64,000 nucleotides of DNA from positions 372,001 to 436,000 of the forward strand of contig NZ_JANLGQ010000001.1 of assembly GCF_026157065.1 (NCBI RefSeq). Direction: 5' to 3'. Below the pieces are notes generated by a model that was not told where the DNA came from, made no database searches, and saw only the letters and a list, made by a program, of their open reading frames with translations. A program made the position numbers and the translations under genes. This document shows, in pieces, positions 1 to 9,921 of the stretch. Source of the DNA: Enterococcus sp. HY326. GTDB taxonomy: Bacteria > Bacillota > Bacilli > Lactobacillales > Enterococcaceae. Positions within the stretch are counted from its first letter, which is position 1. Each line of letters opens with the position of its first letter.

Positions 1-22
1 TTACTAGGGTTCAAAAACCTTA

Positions 23-1351
23 TTACGCCAATGCTCCCATTGGGTCCCATGGAGCTAAAACAGTTGGTTTGGCGTCAAAAGCCGCCAATTGCTCGTCAGA
101 TAAAAATTCCCGACGGACAACGATTTGATAGGTGTATTCATCCATCCAGGCATCGCTCATTACGAAGAAGCCTTTGTCGCCGACTTTTTCACCCCAGCTA
201 TTTTCAACTTTCCATTTAGTTGATTGGCCGTCAACGATGTCAACTCCAGTCAAGACCATCGCATGGGTCATCAAACTTTCCCCGTAATCCAAACGATCCG
301 CTTTGGTCATTGTGAAGCTAGTGTCAAAAAGGCTGTTCATGTCATAGGCATCTAACGCCATGATACCAGTATCACGTTTTGAAGATTGACCGACATCGCA
401 ACCAAACCAAACGGATTCCCCTTGTTCCAATTGGGCAATCGCTAGCTTTTTAAAGGTGCTCATATCCACATTCAGATATTTTACAGCTTTAGCGCCGACC
501 ACATTGCCAAGCATTTCTACTGTATAGGATTTGTTATAAGGCTTGTCGGCAGTTGGTGCATTGATGATGCTGACATATTGATCCAAATCAACTCCAACAT
601 ATTTGTCGTAAAAACTCTTCGGTGTTAAGCCACGATCTAAATAATAATTTTTATCGGCATCTCGGTATTCAAAGTCGAAGGTTTCCGGTGGTGTGCCTAA
701 AGAAATTGCTAAGAAATTATAAACACCCTCTAGCATTTTTTCTTTGGTGGCTTGGATTTCTTCACCAGAGGCACCATCTGCCACTAATGTCCGTAAGGCA
801 ACGGCATCTTTACGTAATAATTTATTTAAATAGTTGTTCAAATCCCGTGAGCTTGAACTATTTTTGCTTTCCGGCATAGCAACTTTTGGCACAACGCCGT
901 ATTTTTGGAATAAGGCCACAATCATATCCCATTGACCGCCATCTTGTTGGGGAGTTGCCAGTAAAAAGGCAACCTTGCGACTAGTCAATTCCTCTTTGGC
1001 AGTCGCTAAAATATTTTCATAGAAGTAATTGGCCTTTTCATATTTGTCCCAAAAGAAAGTATAGTTTTGCGATAACTCAAAATCTTTTAGGTCAAAGCTG
1101 TTAATCATTTTGTGGCGGAAAGTATTCAATGCCGCAAACATCCAGCAGCGGCCAGATTGCATTTGATTGGCAACCTTACCCGTAGCTAAATCTGTTGAAA
1201 ATACCGGCACGTTATTGACGTTGCCTTCTAAAGTTTCTCCGCTAGCACTGATTCCATTTTTGACGACCGCTCTTTGTAGGGCAGTTTGTTTGTCATTTTT
1301 GGCAAACGCAGCAGCGAAGCCAGCTGTTAATTCTTTTTTAATTTCTGACAT
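23..1351 (-). CDS. pepC: Aminopeptidase C (C1B cysteine peptidase, bleomycin hydrolase family)
   Basis: Cytoplasmic papain-fold aminopeptidase that removes N-terminal residues from peptides. The catalytic Cys lies in QSGRCWMFA (Cys69 from this start), the His in the THAMVLTGV segment and the Asn in ENSWG near the C-terminus, so the full triad is present. The length of 442 aa is normal for PepC. Upstream in-frame TTG and ATG codons exist, but the SD GAGAGGA sits about 9 nt before the ATG at 1351, giving MSEIKKEL as the N-terminus. It appears monocistronic with its own promoter. Its terminator would lie outside the window. Confidence 0.95.
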   Translation of the reverse strand: MSEIKKELTAGFAAAFAKNDKQTALQRAVVKNGISASGETLEGNVNNVPVFSTDLATGKVANQMQSGRCWMFAALNTFRHKMINSFDLKDFELSQNYTFFWDKYEKANYFYENILATAKEELTSRKVAFLLATPQQDGGQWDMIVALFQKYGVVPKVAMPESKNSSSSRDLNNYLNKLLRKDAVALRTLVADGASGEEIQATKEKMLEGVYNFLAISLGTPPETFDFEYRDADKNYYLDRGLTPKSFYDKYVGVDLDQYVSIINAPTADKPYNKSYTVEMLGNVVGAKAVKYLNVDMSTFKKLAIAQLEQGESVWFGCDVGQSSKRDTGIMALDAYDMNSLFDTSFTMTKADRLDYGESLMTHAMVLTGVDIVDGQSTKWKVENSWGEKVGDKGFFVMSDAWMDEYTYQIVVRREFLSDEQLAAFDAKPTVLAPWDPMGALA

Positions 1352-1438
1352 CTTTTTCATTCCTCTCAATTTTTCGTGAATTACTTAGTACCAGCCATCA
1401 CCGATATTTCGGGATAACGACTGGCTTCATACCATTTT

Positions 1439-1467
1439 ATCTTACTCTTTGCGTTAAGAGATTTCAA
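1439..1467 (-). promoter_or_regulatory. Promoter of pepC
   Basis: TTGAAA at 1462-1467, a 17-bp spacer and TAAGAT at 1439-1444 read toward pepC. A small stem (CCGA/TCGG within CCAG/CTGG, about 1391-1424) lies in the predicted 5' leader; its role is unknown. Confidence 0.55.
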
Positions 1468-1482
1468 TCATTAACTGCACAC

Positions 1483-1523
1483 AAAAAGGCAGAAAAAACT
1501 GCGATTAACAGTTTCTCTGCCTT
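1483..1523 (-). terminator. Rho-independent terminator after the 142-aa HTH-like gene
   Basis: Arms AAGGCAGA/TCTGCCTT at 1486-1523 with an inner GAAACTG/CAGTTT helix, followed on the minus strand by a run of Ts. Confidence 0.8.
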
Positions 1524-1549
1524 AATGGGTAAATGTTTTCAAGGATGCC

Positions 1550-1978
1550 TTACTCACTATATTCAGACTCATCTAAAGCCTTCATTAACAGTCCTAAACG
1601 GATAATACCAATTTTATTTTCATCAGACGCATATTTGCGGGCATTTTTTAAGGTGAGGGTTTTAATTTTCCGTTCTTCTTCCTCAGCTTCATCAATTCTT
1701 AATTCCACATTGTTTAAAGCATCGCAAATTTCATCTTTTGTATAGAAAACAGTATCATGGGTCCGAATTTTTTGTCGCTTAGCTTCCTTAGTTAAAGTAA
1801 ACGCCAATTTCAAACGCATATTTGTTAAATCCTTCAAAGCTGCTTGCTCCTCGGTTGTTCGATAGCTGCGAATCTCCTGTTGATTAACGCCGGTGTGGCG
1901 GGCAATTTCATTGCTGCTAACATCTGATTCTAATAGACGTTTAACTAAAGTTGGATTGACTACAAATGATTCTCTCAT
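1550..1978 (-). CDS. Small HTH-like hypothetical protein
   Basis: A 142-aa cytoplasmic protein I cannot assign to a named family. Residues about 10-40 (LVKRLLESDVSSNEIARHTG region) look like a helix-turn-helix that recognises a phage-type or MerR-like operator. The middle is an acidic helix (EAEEEERKIK) followed by a basic C-terminal helix. SD AAGGAGG lies just before the ATG. A short inverted repeat, ACTCA-GAT-TGAGT at 2014-2026, lies about 40 bp upstream and could be an autoregulatory site, but this is speculation. It is a single-gene unit with a clear terminator. Function unknown. Confidence 0.7.
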   Translation of the reverse strand: MRESFVVNPTLVKRLLESDVSSNEIARHTGVNQQEIRSYRTTEEQAALKDLTNMRLKLAFTLTKEAKRQKIRTHDTVFYTKDEICDALNNVELRIDEAEEEERKIKTLTLKNARKYASDENKIGIIRLGLLMKALDESEYSE

Positions 1979-2235
1979 AACTTTTTACCTCCTTTTTCTT
2001 TATACTTTTATTTTACTCAGATTGAGTGAAAGTATCAGTTTTTTGATTGTCAGACAGATTTTATCATAAAAAAGAAATATAAAAAGATAACAAAATAAAA
2101 AAACAGCCATCTTTCCGAACACTAAAAAAATCGTTGTGAAATAAGGAATTGCAGATAACTTTATTTAAAATTTTAGCTTTTAATAACATAACCTCTTCAT
2201 AGTATCTCCACTTTTCTATTTTTTTATTGTCTCTG
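1979..2235. other. AT-rich intergenic region without recognisable gene
   Basis: No convincing ORF, RNA gene or strong promoter was seen apart from the 2014-2026 inverted repeat next to the 142-aa gene. Confidence 0.5.
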
Positions 2236-2278
2236 AAAAAAAAGAAAAACCGCTCCCATCAAAATTGGAAGCAGTTTT
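2236..2278 (-). terminator. Terminator of the TetR/ABC exporter operon
   Basis: On the minus strand the arms AAAACTGCTTCCA and TGGGAGCGGTTTT pair along their length using G-U pairs and are followed by a long T tract. The hairpin starts just after the TetR stop codon. The plus-strand version has C-A mismatches, so it acts on the minus strand. Confidence 0.85.
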
Positions 2279-2280
2279 AG

Positions 2281-2919
2281 CTAATCTTCTGGCATAAAAC
2301 CAAATTGTAAAATCGTTAATTCTCGCCGTAAACGCTGAATAACTGGCGCTAAATCTTCGACAGTCTGCCATTCAGGGTGTAGGGCCAATTCTTTTTGAAT
2401 CCGCTGTGTTTCAGCGCTTAAAAGTAAATTCAATAAATCATTGACCTCTTCTCGACTGATTCCTTCCTTCAAAGGAAGCTTAGCGGTTAAAGGCTCTACT
2501 AAAGCCAGACTTGTTGAAACATCTGCTGTCAGTCGTTCAGTTAAAGCCTGTTTCAGCGACTCTGGTAAGCTGTTCATCTCCCCATAGGCCCGCATCAAAA
2601 ATTGAAATTGAATTGGAAAATCCAGCTGCAATTGGATTTTATAGGTCGTAGACTCCACCACCATCTCAATTAAATCATTGGCCTTTTGCCAAACCGATAA
2701 ATCTAAATGGTCATAAAAAAATTGTGTGACATAATCATAAGTCGCTAGATACAATTGACTTTTATTACCAAAATAGTGAAAGACTAAACCTTTTGAAACA
2801 CCGGCAGCTTTGGCAATGACCTCTGTCTTGGTCTCTCGAAAACCGGCTTGACCAAATAGTTCGGCACTCACTAAAAGCATGGCGGCCTCTTTTTCTGGAT
2901 CTTTTTGGACTTCTGCCAT
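2281..2919 (-). CDS. TetR/AcrR family transcriptional regulator
   Basis: A 212-aa regulator. The N-terminal TetR HTH is clear (AGFRETKTEVIAKAAGVSKGLVFHYF region, residues about 25-50) and is followed by an all-helical ligand-binding domain. The true start is the ATG at 2919, preceded by AAGGGG; an upstream TTG extends the frame but lacks a ribosome site. It begins 4 nt after the permease stop, so it is the last gene of the exporter operon. It probably represses that operon through the inverted repeats at 5457-5489 and responds to an exporter substrate. The ligand cannot be inferred. Confidence 0.9.
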   Translation of the reverse strand: MAEVQKDPEKEAAMLLVSAELFGQAGFRETKTEVIAKAAGVSKGLVFHYFGNKSQLYLATYDYVTQFFYDHLDLSVWQKANDLIEMVVESTTYKIQLQLDFPIQFQFLMRAYGEMNSLPESLKQALTERLTADVSTSLALVEPLTAKLPLKEGISREEVNDLLNLLLSAETQRIQKELALHPEWQTVEDLAPVIQRLRRELTILQFGFMPED

Positions 2920-2923
2920 CTCC

Positions 2924-4525
2924 TCACCCCTTATCTCTTTGATTGTAGCCAACTAGACTGAAAATCAAGCAGCCAAGCACAGCCACTAATATTAAAAGAA
3001 TGGGCATGAGGCTGAGCTCTTCAAAGGGCACATTACCAATCCAGCCAAAAGGCGAGACATTATTTAAGCTGTCCGCTAAATTCAGCAAAGGACCAAACAA
3101 TTTGATTAATGCGCTAAGACCTAAATAGCCCCAGAAAATTAATTTAAATTTAGGCAGGCAGCCAACAATCACAAAAGCGATACTCAAAAAGAATAGCACC
3201 TCTGGTAAGCAGCCAGCCACAGTTTGCCAAAAATAACTTAACGGGATTTTATTTTCTAGCGTAGCATTTCCTGAGAAAAAAGTTCCGCTGATAGTCGCCA
3301 AATAAACTAAGACAGCCTGCAAAGTGCCGACAAACAAATAACTGCCAATTAAACTAGTGCGGGAAGTTGCCGAAGCGGCGATTAAATCTAAATAGCCTTT
3401 ATCTTCATCTTTGACTAAGCGAAAGACAATTGATGCACCACTAATTGCGGCTAAGATGGCATAAAACACACTGACAAAGCCGATAAAATTTAACAATAAA
3501 TCTTGATTCGCAGCATCAACTTGGTCGACGCCTAACAAAGCTTCATAAGTCGGATTAGTTTTGATAATGTCCCCCACAGTATTAAAAATCGAACCGTAAG
3601 CTGCCCCCAAAACAACACCGCCAACAAGCCAACCCAGCAAACTATTTCTCTCTAAACGCAGCACTAATGCCAACGGAGAATTTAACCAGCGACTCGCCTT
3701 GTCCCGTCCTTGGCGGCTTTCGATTAAGCCGCTGCCGATATCACGATTTTTTACCAATTGCAGGGCTAATAGCCCCATAACTGCCGCCAATAACAACATC
3801 AAAAACACCGGCAGCCAATTGTCTGCTGTGTAAATTTTTGTTTTTTGCAGCCAGCCAAAAGGAGAAAGCCAAGTAAATTTTGGATTGGCAATATCCGTCA
3901 TCATGCGCATTAAATAAAAAACGCCAAAAATTCCATAGCTGAGAAAATAACCACTGCGGGCATTATTGACGATTTGCGCCACGACTAGCGCAATAAAACC
4001 AAACATCACACCGACTGCCGCCAGCACGCAGCCCATCAAAATATCACCAGCATTCGTCGCTCCATTTAAACGAGCGGCTAGCAAACTCAAATAAAAGAGC
4101 ATCCCCATGACAGCATTGATTAAAACAATTTCAACTCCCGTGGCTACCACTTGGGACAGACGAGCCACTGAACGGGAGCGAACCATTTCCAACAGACCGC
4201 TGTCCTCTTGCGCCCGTGTGTTGCCGATGGCTAGCGAAATATTCATGAACACAACGAACATCCCCATAAAGACTAACATTTCTGACGCAAAAACATTCGC
4301 CGTTGTATAAGGGGGCTCAGCTGTAAATTCGCCGAACATCGAGACCATTGCTGGCAATTTTAGCGTGGCAATAATCGCTTCAATATCTGTCTGAGTACCG
4401 AATAAAGTATTAAATTTTAACGCAGCCGCCGCAAAAAGTCCGCACAGCACCACAATCCACAGCAAATGGCGCATGCGATTTTGTTTAAGATTTATTTTTA
4501 AAAGATCCGTCACATGATTAAGCAT
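2924..4525 (-). CDS. ABC exporter permease (polyketide-antibiotic exporter type, COG3559-like)
   Basis: A 533-aa integral membrane protein with about twelve hydrophobic segments in two halves, as in the large single-chain permeases that work with an ABC-2 ATPase and are often annotated as exporters of polyketide antibiotics. The ATG at 4525 follows GAGGTG at 7 nt and overlaps the end of the ATPase frame by 8 nt, indicating translational coupling. Its partner ATPase carries an internal stop, so the exporter may be inactive in this strain. The substrate is unknown; a TetR regulator is encoded downstream. Confidence 0.85.
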   Translation of the reverse strand: MLNHVTDLLKINLKQNRMRHLLWIVVLCGLFAAAALKFNTLFGTQTDIEAIIATLKLPAMVSMFGEFTAEPPYTTANVFASEMLVFMGMFVVFMNISLAIGNTRAQEDSGLLEMVRSRSVARLSQVVATGVEIVLINAVMGMLFYLSLLAARLNGATNAGDILMGCVLAAVGVMFGFIALVVAQIVNNARSGYFLSYGIFGVFYLMRMMTDIANPKFTWLSPFGWLQKTKIYTADNWLPVFLMLLLAAVMGLLALQLVKNRDIGSGLIESRQGRDKASRWLNSPLALVLRLERNSLLGWLVGGVVLGAAYGSIFNTVGDIIKTNPTYEALLGVDQVDAANQDLLLNFIGFVSVFYAILAAISGASIVFRLVKDEDKGYLDLIAASATSRTSLIGSYLFVGTLQAVLVYLATISGTFFSGNATLENKIPLSYFWQTVAGCLPEVLFFLSIAFVIVGCLPKFKLIFWGYLGLSALIKLFGPLLNLADSLNNVSPFGWIGNVPFEELSLMPILLILVAVLGCLIFSLVGYNQRDKG

Positions 4526-5423
4526 CTGCGGACACCTCACCGTAATAACGTAAAAATAAATCCTCTAATGTTGGCGGTGTGGCGGTGATGGCCAGGACCG
4601 CCTTACTGCTTAAATAATTCATAATACCAGTCATTTCTTCTTGATCAACTGAAAAAACAGCTTCTGTTTCAGCTGTATTATTAAAGCTGACTTTGTGAAC
4701 CCCTTTTTGTTCCGCTAGTTCTGTCAACGGTTCTTTAGTGGTCACAGTCACTTCCATACGGGTCAAATGGCGCATCTCCGTCAAGTCACCGCTTTCGATA
4801 ATTTCTCCTTCACGAATAATCGCAATTTTATCGCACATTTTTTCAACCTCAGATAAAATGTGGCTGGATAATAAAACACTTTTGCCAGCTTTTTTTAGCT
4901 TAAAGACCTCTGTTTGAAAAGATTTTTCATTTAGCGGGTCTAAGCCAGAGGTTGGTTCGTCAAAAATATATAAATCCGCCTCCTGTGACAAAGCGGCAAT
5001 CAAGGCAATTTTTTGGCGATTACCTTTAGAATAAGTGCGGGCTTTTTTCTTGGTGTCCAATTGAAAAATGCTAATCAAACGTTCTGTCTCGGCATTGCGC
5101 TGCTAATTATTTAAGCGCAAGAGCAAATAAATAATTTCGCCACCAGTTAGATTAGGCCACAAATAAACATCCCCCGGCACATAGGCCACCCGCGGATGAA
5201 TTTTCATATCATCCCGCCAGACATCTTCCCCAAAAATGGTCGCTGAACCGCCACTTTTTTTCAACATACCTAACAGCACACGTATCGTCGTCGATTTCCC
5301 CGCGCCATTCAGTCCAATAAAACCGACAACTTCACCTTTCCCCACAGTAAAAGTCACATTTTTCAGCACTTGAAATTTGCCAAAGTTTTTTTGCAAGCCT
5401 TGAATCTCAATCATATTTTCCAC
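4518..5423 (-). pseudogene. ABC exporter ATPase interrupted by an in-frame amber codon
   Basis: The gene would encode about 301 aa, the usual family length. The first part has Walker A (GLNGAGKST) and the typical YVPGDVYLWPNLTGGE segment. A TAG at 5103-5105 (codon 107) then stops translation after RLNN. The frame continues without shift through the signature YSKGNRQK, Walker B and D-loop (LYIFDEPTSGLDP) and the H-loop (LLSSHI). Neither fragment alone has a complete nucleotide-binding site. The best start is GTG 5423, 8 nt after AGAGG. A natural restart after the stop is unlikely, as no ATG with SD follows closely. Mutation, assembly error and readthrough are all possible. Confidence 0.85.
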
Positions 5424-5444
5424 ATTGATCACCTCTTCTGCTTA

Positions 5445-5473
5445 ACAATACTCTTGATTGACTTCCAAGTCAA
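5445..5473 (-). promoter_or_regulatory. Promoter of the TetR/ABC exporter operon
   Basis: TTGACT at 5468-5473, a 17-bp spacer and TATTGT at 5445-5450 lie just upstream of the ATPase start. The -35 box sits inside the inverted repeat at 5457-5474. Confidence 0.8.
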
Positions 5474-5489
5474 TGACTTGCGGGTCAAT
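5457..5489. promoter_or_regulatory. Probable TetR operator: overlapping inverted repeats
   Basis: ATTGACT-TCCA-AGTCAAT (5457-5474) is a perfect 7-bp inverted repeat. It is followed directly by GACTTGCGGGTCAAT, a second partly symmetric copy sharing the GTCAAT arm. Both cover the -35 and spacer of the exporter promoter, as expected for repression by the operon's own TetR protein. Confidence 0.65.
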
Positions 5490-5506
5490 CACTTTGAAAA
5501 TAAAAA

Positions 5507-5548
5507 ACTAGAGAAAAACGACAGTCAAAACTGAGCATTTTCTCTAGT
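5507..5548 (-). terminator. Terminator after the DUF6891-like gene
   Basis: Arms ACTAGAGAAAA/TTTTCTCTAGT, followed on the minus strand by TTTTTTATTTT. Confidence 0.8.
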
Positions 5549-5617
5549 ATTCCGTTTATCAAATTTTCTTAGCTACAAGGTATTTTTGAAAAAGACTCAT
5601 TTTGGTAGCTCCTTTAA

Positions 5618-6262
5618 TTAAAAAGCTGCCTTCATGATGCGGATGGCCCGTTCTACACCATAATCAGCCTCAGCATCAAAAACTTTATCCCACTCAAAAT
5701 TCAAAAGACAAATACGTTCGTCCAAACTGCCATTCCAATGTGGTTGCAAGCCTGCTTCGGTGAATAACTTAACTATTTTTTCGCCAACTCGAATGGCCTG
5801 AGCTTCGTCACCATTCGTACTGTGAAAAGCGAGATATAGCATGCGGGATTCAGAATCTAACGCTCGTTCAATATCCTGCTGATGGCAAAAGCAATATCCT
5901 TGGCGGGGAATCTGCTGTTCTTGCATAAAACGAACAACTTCTCCAACATCTTCAAGTCCTTCACTGATGTCAAAGCCAGCAAAATCAATCGCAATAATGC
6001 CTTGGTGATTCAATTGGTCGAAAATTTTCCGCAGCCGCAAATAATTCATTTGCTTGTCAGCTGAATGAGCTTGCTGAACTGCTTGAATGATTTCCTGAAT
6101 CGTTTCTTCAGATGGTTTTGGTAATTCATAATCTTCGAAAATCTCACTTAGATACTCGCTTGCTAGTTCTTGTATTTCGTTAACTGAAAAATAGCCACTG
6201 TTGACAGTGAAATTTAGCGCCTCAACGATTTCCTTCTGCACATCTGTGTCAAAATTGTTCAT
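5618..6262 (-). CDS. DUF6891-like hypothetical protein
   Basis: A 214-aa soluble acidic protein. The C-terminal half (GYCFCHQQDIERAL, MLYLAFHS, LQPHWNGSLDERICL) resembles the uncharacterised DUF6891 family, recognised from memory. The N-terminal half is helical. No catalytic motif is evident, apart from a CFCH motif that could bind metal. The start is the ATG at 6262, about 9 nt after GGGAG; an upstream TTG is less likely. It lies 69 bp downstream of galR on the same strand with no terminator seen between, so it may be read through from the gal operon. Function unknown. Confidence 0.75.
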   Translation of the reverse strand: MNNFDTDVQKEIVEALNFTVNSGYFSVNEIQELASEYLSEIFEDYELPKPSEETIQEIIQAVQQAHSADKQMNYLRLRKIFDQLNHQGIIAIDFAGFDISEGLEDVGEVVRFMQEQQIPRQGYCFCHQQDIERALDSESRMLYLAFHSTNGDEAQAIRVGEKIVKLFTEAGLQPHWNGSLDERICLLNFEWDKVFDAEADYGVERAIRIMKAAF

Positions 6263-6331
6263 CTGCAATCACTCCCTCAAGCCCATATTGATTATCACTA
6301 ACTGTATCTGCTTAACAAATTCCAATAATTC

Positions 6332-7330
<999 letters not shown>

Positions 7331-7344
7331 CTAGTCTTTGATTT

Positions 7345-8823
7345 TTATAATGTTTCAATGAATTTTTTAAAGGCATTTTGCCCCTTGGAATCCCGTTTGA
7401 AAACACCAGCGTCTTCTAACACTCGTAAAAAGACATAGCCGATTTCATCCTGCAAAATCTGAGTCACATTGGCCGGTGTGATTTCGTGTTTTTCTCTAAT
7501 AGTTGCTGCCCAATCATGATGATATTGTGCTAATGCATTTTCTTGGTCCAGTAAATATTTTTCAACTTCGGCCATCTCTTCTTTAAGACGTGGCGGTAAA
7601 ATCGCCAAGCCCATCACTTCAATTAGACCGATATTTTCTTTTTTAATGTGCTGAACATCTTGGTGAGGATGAAAAATTCCATCGGGAAATTCTTCGGAAA
7701 CATTGTTGTCCCGCAATACCAAATCCAATTCAAATAACTCACCGTTTTTGCGGGCAATCGGTGTAATGGTGTGATGCGGCGTACCATCTTCAGAAAACGC
7801 CTTGACGCTGACACTTTCATCCGAGTAATTTTTCCAGCTGGCCAAAATATATTCAGCTGCATTGACTAGTTCAGTGATTTCTGCACCTTGTAAGCGGATT
7901 ACCGACATCGGCCATTTGACAATCCCAGCCTGCACCTTGTCAAAGCCCAACAACGTAAATTCTTTTTCGATTGGTGCTAACGCCATCGGAAAATCATGAC
8001 GCCCCGCTTGATAATGATCATGAGACAAAATTGAACCGCCGACAATCGGCAAATCTGCATTGGAACCCACAAAATAATGGGGCAGGACTTCAATGATTTG
8101 CAAAAGTCTTGCGAAGGTTTCCCGACCAATTCGCATTGGCCGATGCTCCTCTGATAGAACTATCGAATGCTCGTTGAAATAAGCATAAGGTGAATATTGA
8201 AAGCCCCAGCTTTCGCCGGCTAAATTCATGCGGATAATCCGATGATTGGTGCGGGCCGGATAATTCGGCCGGCCAAGATAGCCTTCATTTTCCATACAGA
8301 GCATACACTTCGGATAATTGACCTGCACAGCGTTGTGCTCAGCCGCAATTTGTTTAGGATCTTTTTCCGGCTTCGATAAATTAATCGTGATACCAAAATC
8401 ACCGTAGGCCGTTGCGACTGGAAATTCAATGTTTTTGGCAATTGCCCGAGTTTTGATGTAATCATTATTTTTACTGAGGGCAAAGAAATAATCTGTCGCC
8501 TCCTGAGGTGAATTTGCATAATGCTGCGCAAAAAAAGCATTCACAACAGATGGTGGCGGTGTTAAAAAATCCATTAGTTGGGCTTCTAAAATATCCACCG
8601 CCCACTGTGCATCTTCAATAACACCATTTTTTTTGGCGGTGGCAATTAGTTCATCTAAAAGCTCGACAGCTGGCCGCTCAGTTTTTTCTAAAGGCTCATC
8701 GGCTAAGGATTGTTCCCCAATTAGAGCAATCACGCGGTTTTGTAGATATAAGCGGTCCATTTCCATCCAGCCGCCGTTTTTAATGGCGTAAGTTACAAAT
8801 TGTTTGACTGTTTGACTCGTCAT
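7345..8823 (-). CDS. galT: UDP-glucose--hexose-1-phosphate uridylyltransferase (Firmicutes type)
   Basis: Transfers UMP from UDP-glucose to galactose-1-phosphate in the Leloir pathway. At 492 aa it belongs to the longer Gram-positive GalT class rather than the ~350-aa E. coli class. The active-site segment SHDHYQAGRHDFPMA, with its His-x-His pattern, is visible. SD GAGGAG lies 9 nt before the ATG. An 82-bp gap with a hairpin separates it from galE. Confidence 0.95.
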   Translation of the reverse strand: MTSQTVKQFVTYAIKNGGWMEMDRLYLQNRVIALIGEQSLADEPLEKTERPAVELLDELIATAKKNGVIEDAQWAVDILEAQLMDFLTPPPSVVNAFFAQHYANSPQEATDYFFALSKNNDYIKTRAIAKNIEFPVATAYGDFGITINLSKPEKDPKQIAAEHNAVQVNYPKCMLCMENEGYLGRPNYPARTNHRIIRMNLAGESWGFQYSPYAYFNEHSIVLSEEHRPMRIGRETFARLLQIIEVLPHYFVGSNADLPIVGGSILSHDHYQAGRHDFPMALAPIEKEFTLLGFDKVQAGIVKWPMSVIRLQGAEITELVNAAEYILASWKNYSDESVSVKAFSEDGTPHHTITPIARKNGELFELDLVLRDNNVSEEFPDGIFHPHQDVQHIKKENIGLIEVMGLAILPPRLKEEMAEVEKYLLDQENALAQYHHDWAATIREKHEITPANVTQILQDEIGYVFLRVLEDAGVFKRDSKGQNAFKKFIETL

Positions 8824-8866
8824 TTCTCACGACTCCTCTATTTTAATTCCAGTTTTATTGAAGAAA

Positions 8867-8893
8867 GCCAGCCAACTGAAATCAGCGACTGGC
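8867..8893 (-). terminator. Intra-operon hairpin between galE and galT
   Basis: GCCAG...CTGGC with an inner CTGA/TCAG helix, followed on the minus strand by a weak T-rich stretch. It could be a partial terminator or an mRNA processing/stability element lowering galT-galR relative to galM-K-E. Low certainty. Confidence 0.4.
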
Positions 8894-8905
8894 AGATTTT
8901 AAAGC

Positions 8906-9901
8906 TTATTTTTGATCGTCGTAGCCTTTAGGATGACTGACATGCCAATTCCAAGCCGTGGCAATAATATCTTCCACACTCGTGTATTTTGGCTGCCAAC
9001 CTAAAATTTCTTTGGCCTTTTCGCTAGAGGCCACTAAAGCGCTGGGGTCCCCTGCCCGACGTGGCGAAATTTTCGCCGGAATTTCTTTGCTGGTAACTTT
9101 GCGGGCTGCCTCTAACATTTCTTTGACAGAGTAGCCGTTGTTGCTGCCGAGATTAAAGGTATTGCTCTCATTGCCAGCCTTTAAATATTCCAAAGCTAAA
9201 ATATGAGCGGCAATTAAATCTTCGACGTGGACATAATCACGGATATTAGTCCCATCAGGAGTGTCGTAATCATCTCCGAAAATTTGTAAAATTTCCCGCT
9301 GACCTAATGCCACCTGTAAAATAATCGGAACTAAATGGGTTTCAGGCGTATGGTCTTCACCAATCGAAGCGTCAGCCTTTGCGCCCGCCACATTGAAATA
9401 ACGCAGGGCAACAAATTTCATATCGTAGGCACCGTCACACCACTTCATCATTTTTTCCATCATCAGCTTGCTTTCGCCGTAAGGATTTTTTGGGTTAGTT
9501 GGTGTTGTTTCTTTAATTGGCATTTCCTTTGGCTCACCATAAGTTGCAGCAGTGGAAGAAAAGACAATGTGCTTCACATTGAATTCCTGCATGACTTCCA
9601 ATAAAATTTCCATGCCGTACACGTTATTGTTGAAATATTTTAAGGGATTCGCCACAGATTCCGCCACTAAAGAGCTAGCCGCAAAATGGATGACGCCTTC
9701 AATACTTTCCTTTTTAAAGACACTTGTTAAAAAGGCTTTGTCACGCACGTCGCCTTCGTAAAAACGGGCATCAGGGTGGACGGCTTGCCGATGGCCGGTC
9801 AATAAATTATCCACGACGGCAACATCATATCCCTTTTCGATTAGTTGATCCACTGCATGAGAACCGATATAACCGGCTCCGCCTAGAACTAAAACTGTCA
9901 T
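8906..9901 (-). CDS. galE: UDP-glucose 4-epimerase
   Basis: Interconverts UDP-galactose and UDP-glucose. The 331-aa short-chain dehydrogenase fold shows the NAD-binding GGAGYIGSH (residues 7-15), a catalytic Ser/Thr region (FSSTAATYG) and the YxxxK motif in [20 protein letters not shown] precedes the ATG. It lies 20 bp after galK and is clearly co-transcribed. Confidence 0.96.
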   Translation of the reverse strand: MTVLVLGGAGYIGSHAVDQLIEKGYDVAVVDNLLTGHRQAVHPDARFYEGDVRDKAFLTSVFKKESIEGVIHFAASSLVAESVANPLKYFNNNVYGMEILLEVMQEFNVKHIVFSSTAATYGEPKEMPIKETTPTNPKNPYGESKLMMEKMMKWCDGAYDMKFVALRYFNVAGAKADASIGEDHTPETHLVPIILQVALGQREILQIFGDDYDTPDGTNIRDYVHVEDLIAAHILALEYLKAGNESNTFNLGSNNGYSVKEMLEAARKVTSKEIPAKISPRRAGDPSALVASSEKAKEILGWQPKYTSVEDIIATAWNWHVSHPKGYDDQK

Positions 9902-9921
9902 CTTTTCACCTCGTAGATTTT

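Noticed and set aside
1382-1430. Riboswitch or T-box in the pepC leader
   Set aside because: Only a small stem is present; no conserved T-box or riboswitch core and no terminator U tract were found.
5070-5110. Frameshift as the cause of the split exporter ATPase
   Set aside because: Both halves are in the same reading frame; a single TAG codon explains the split.
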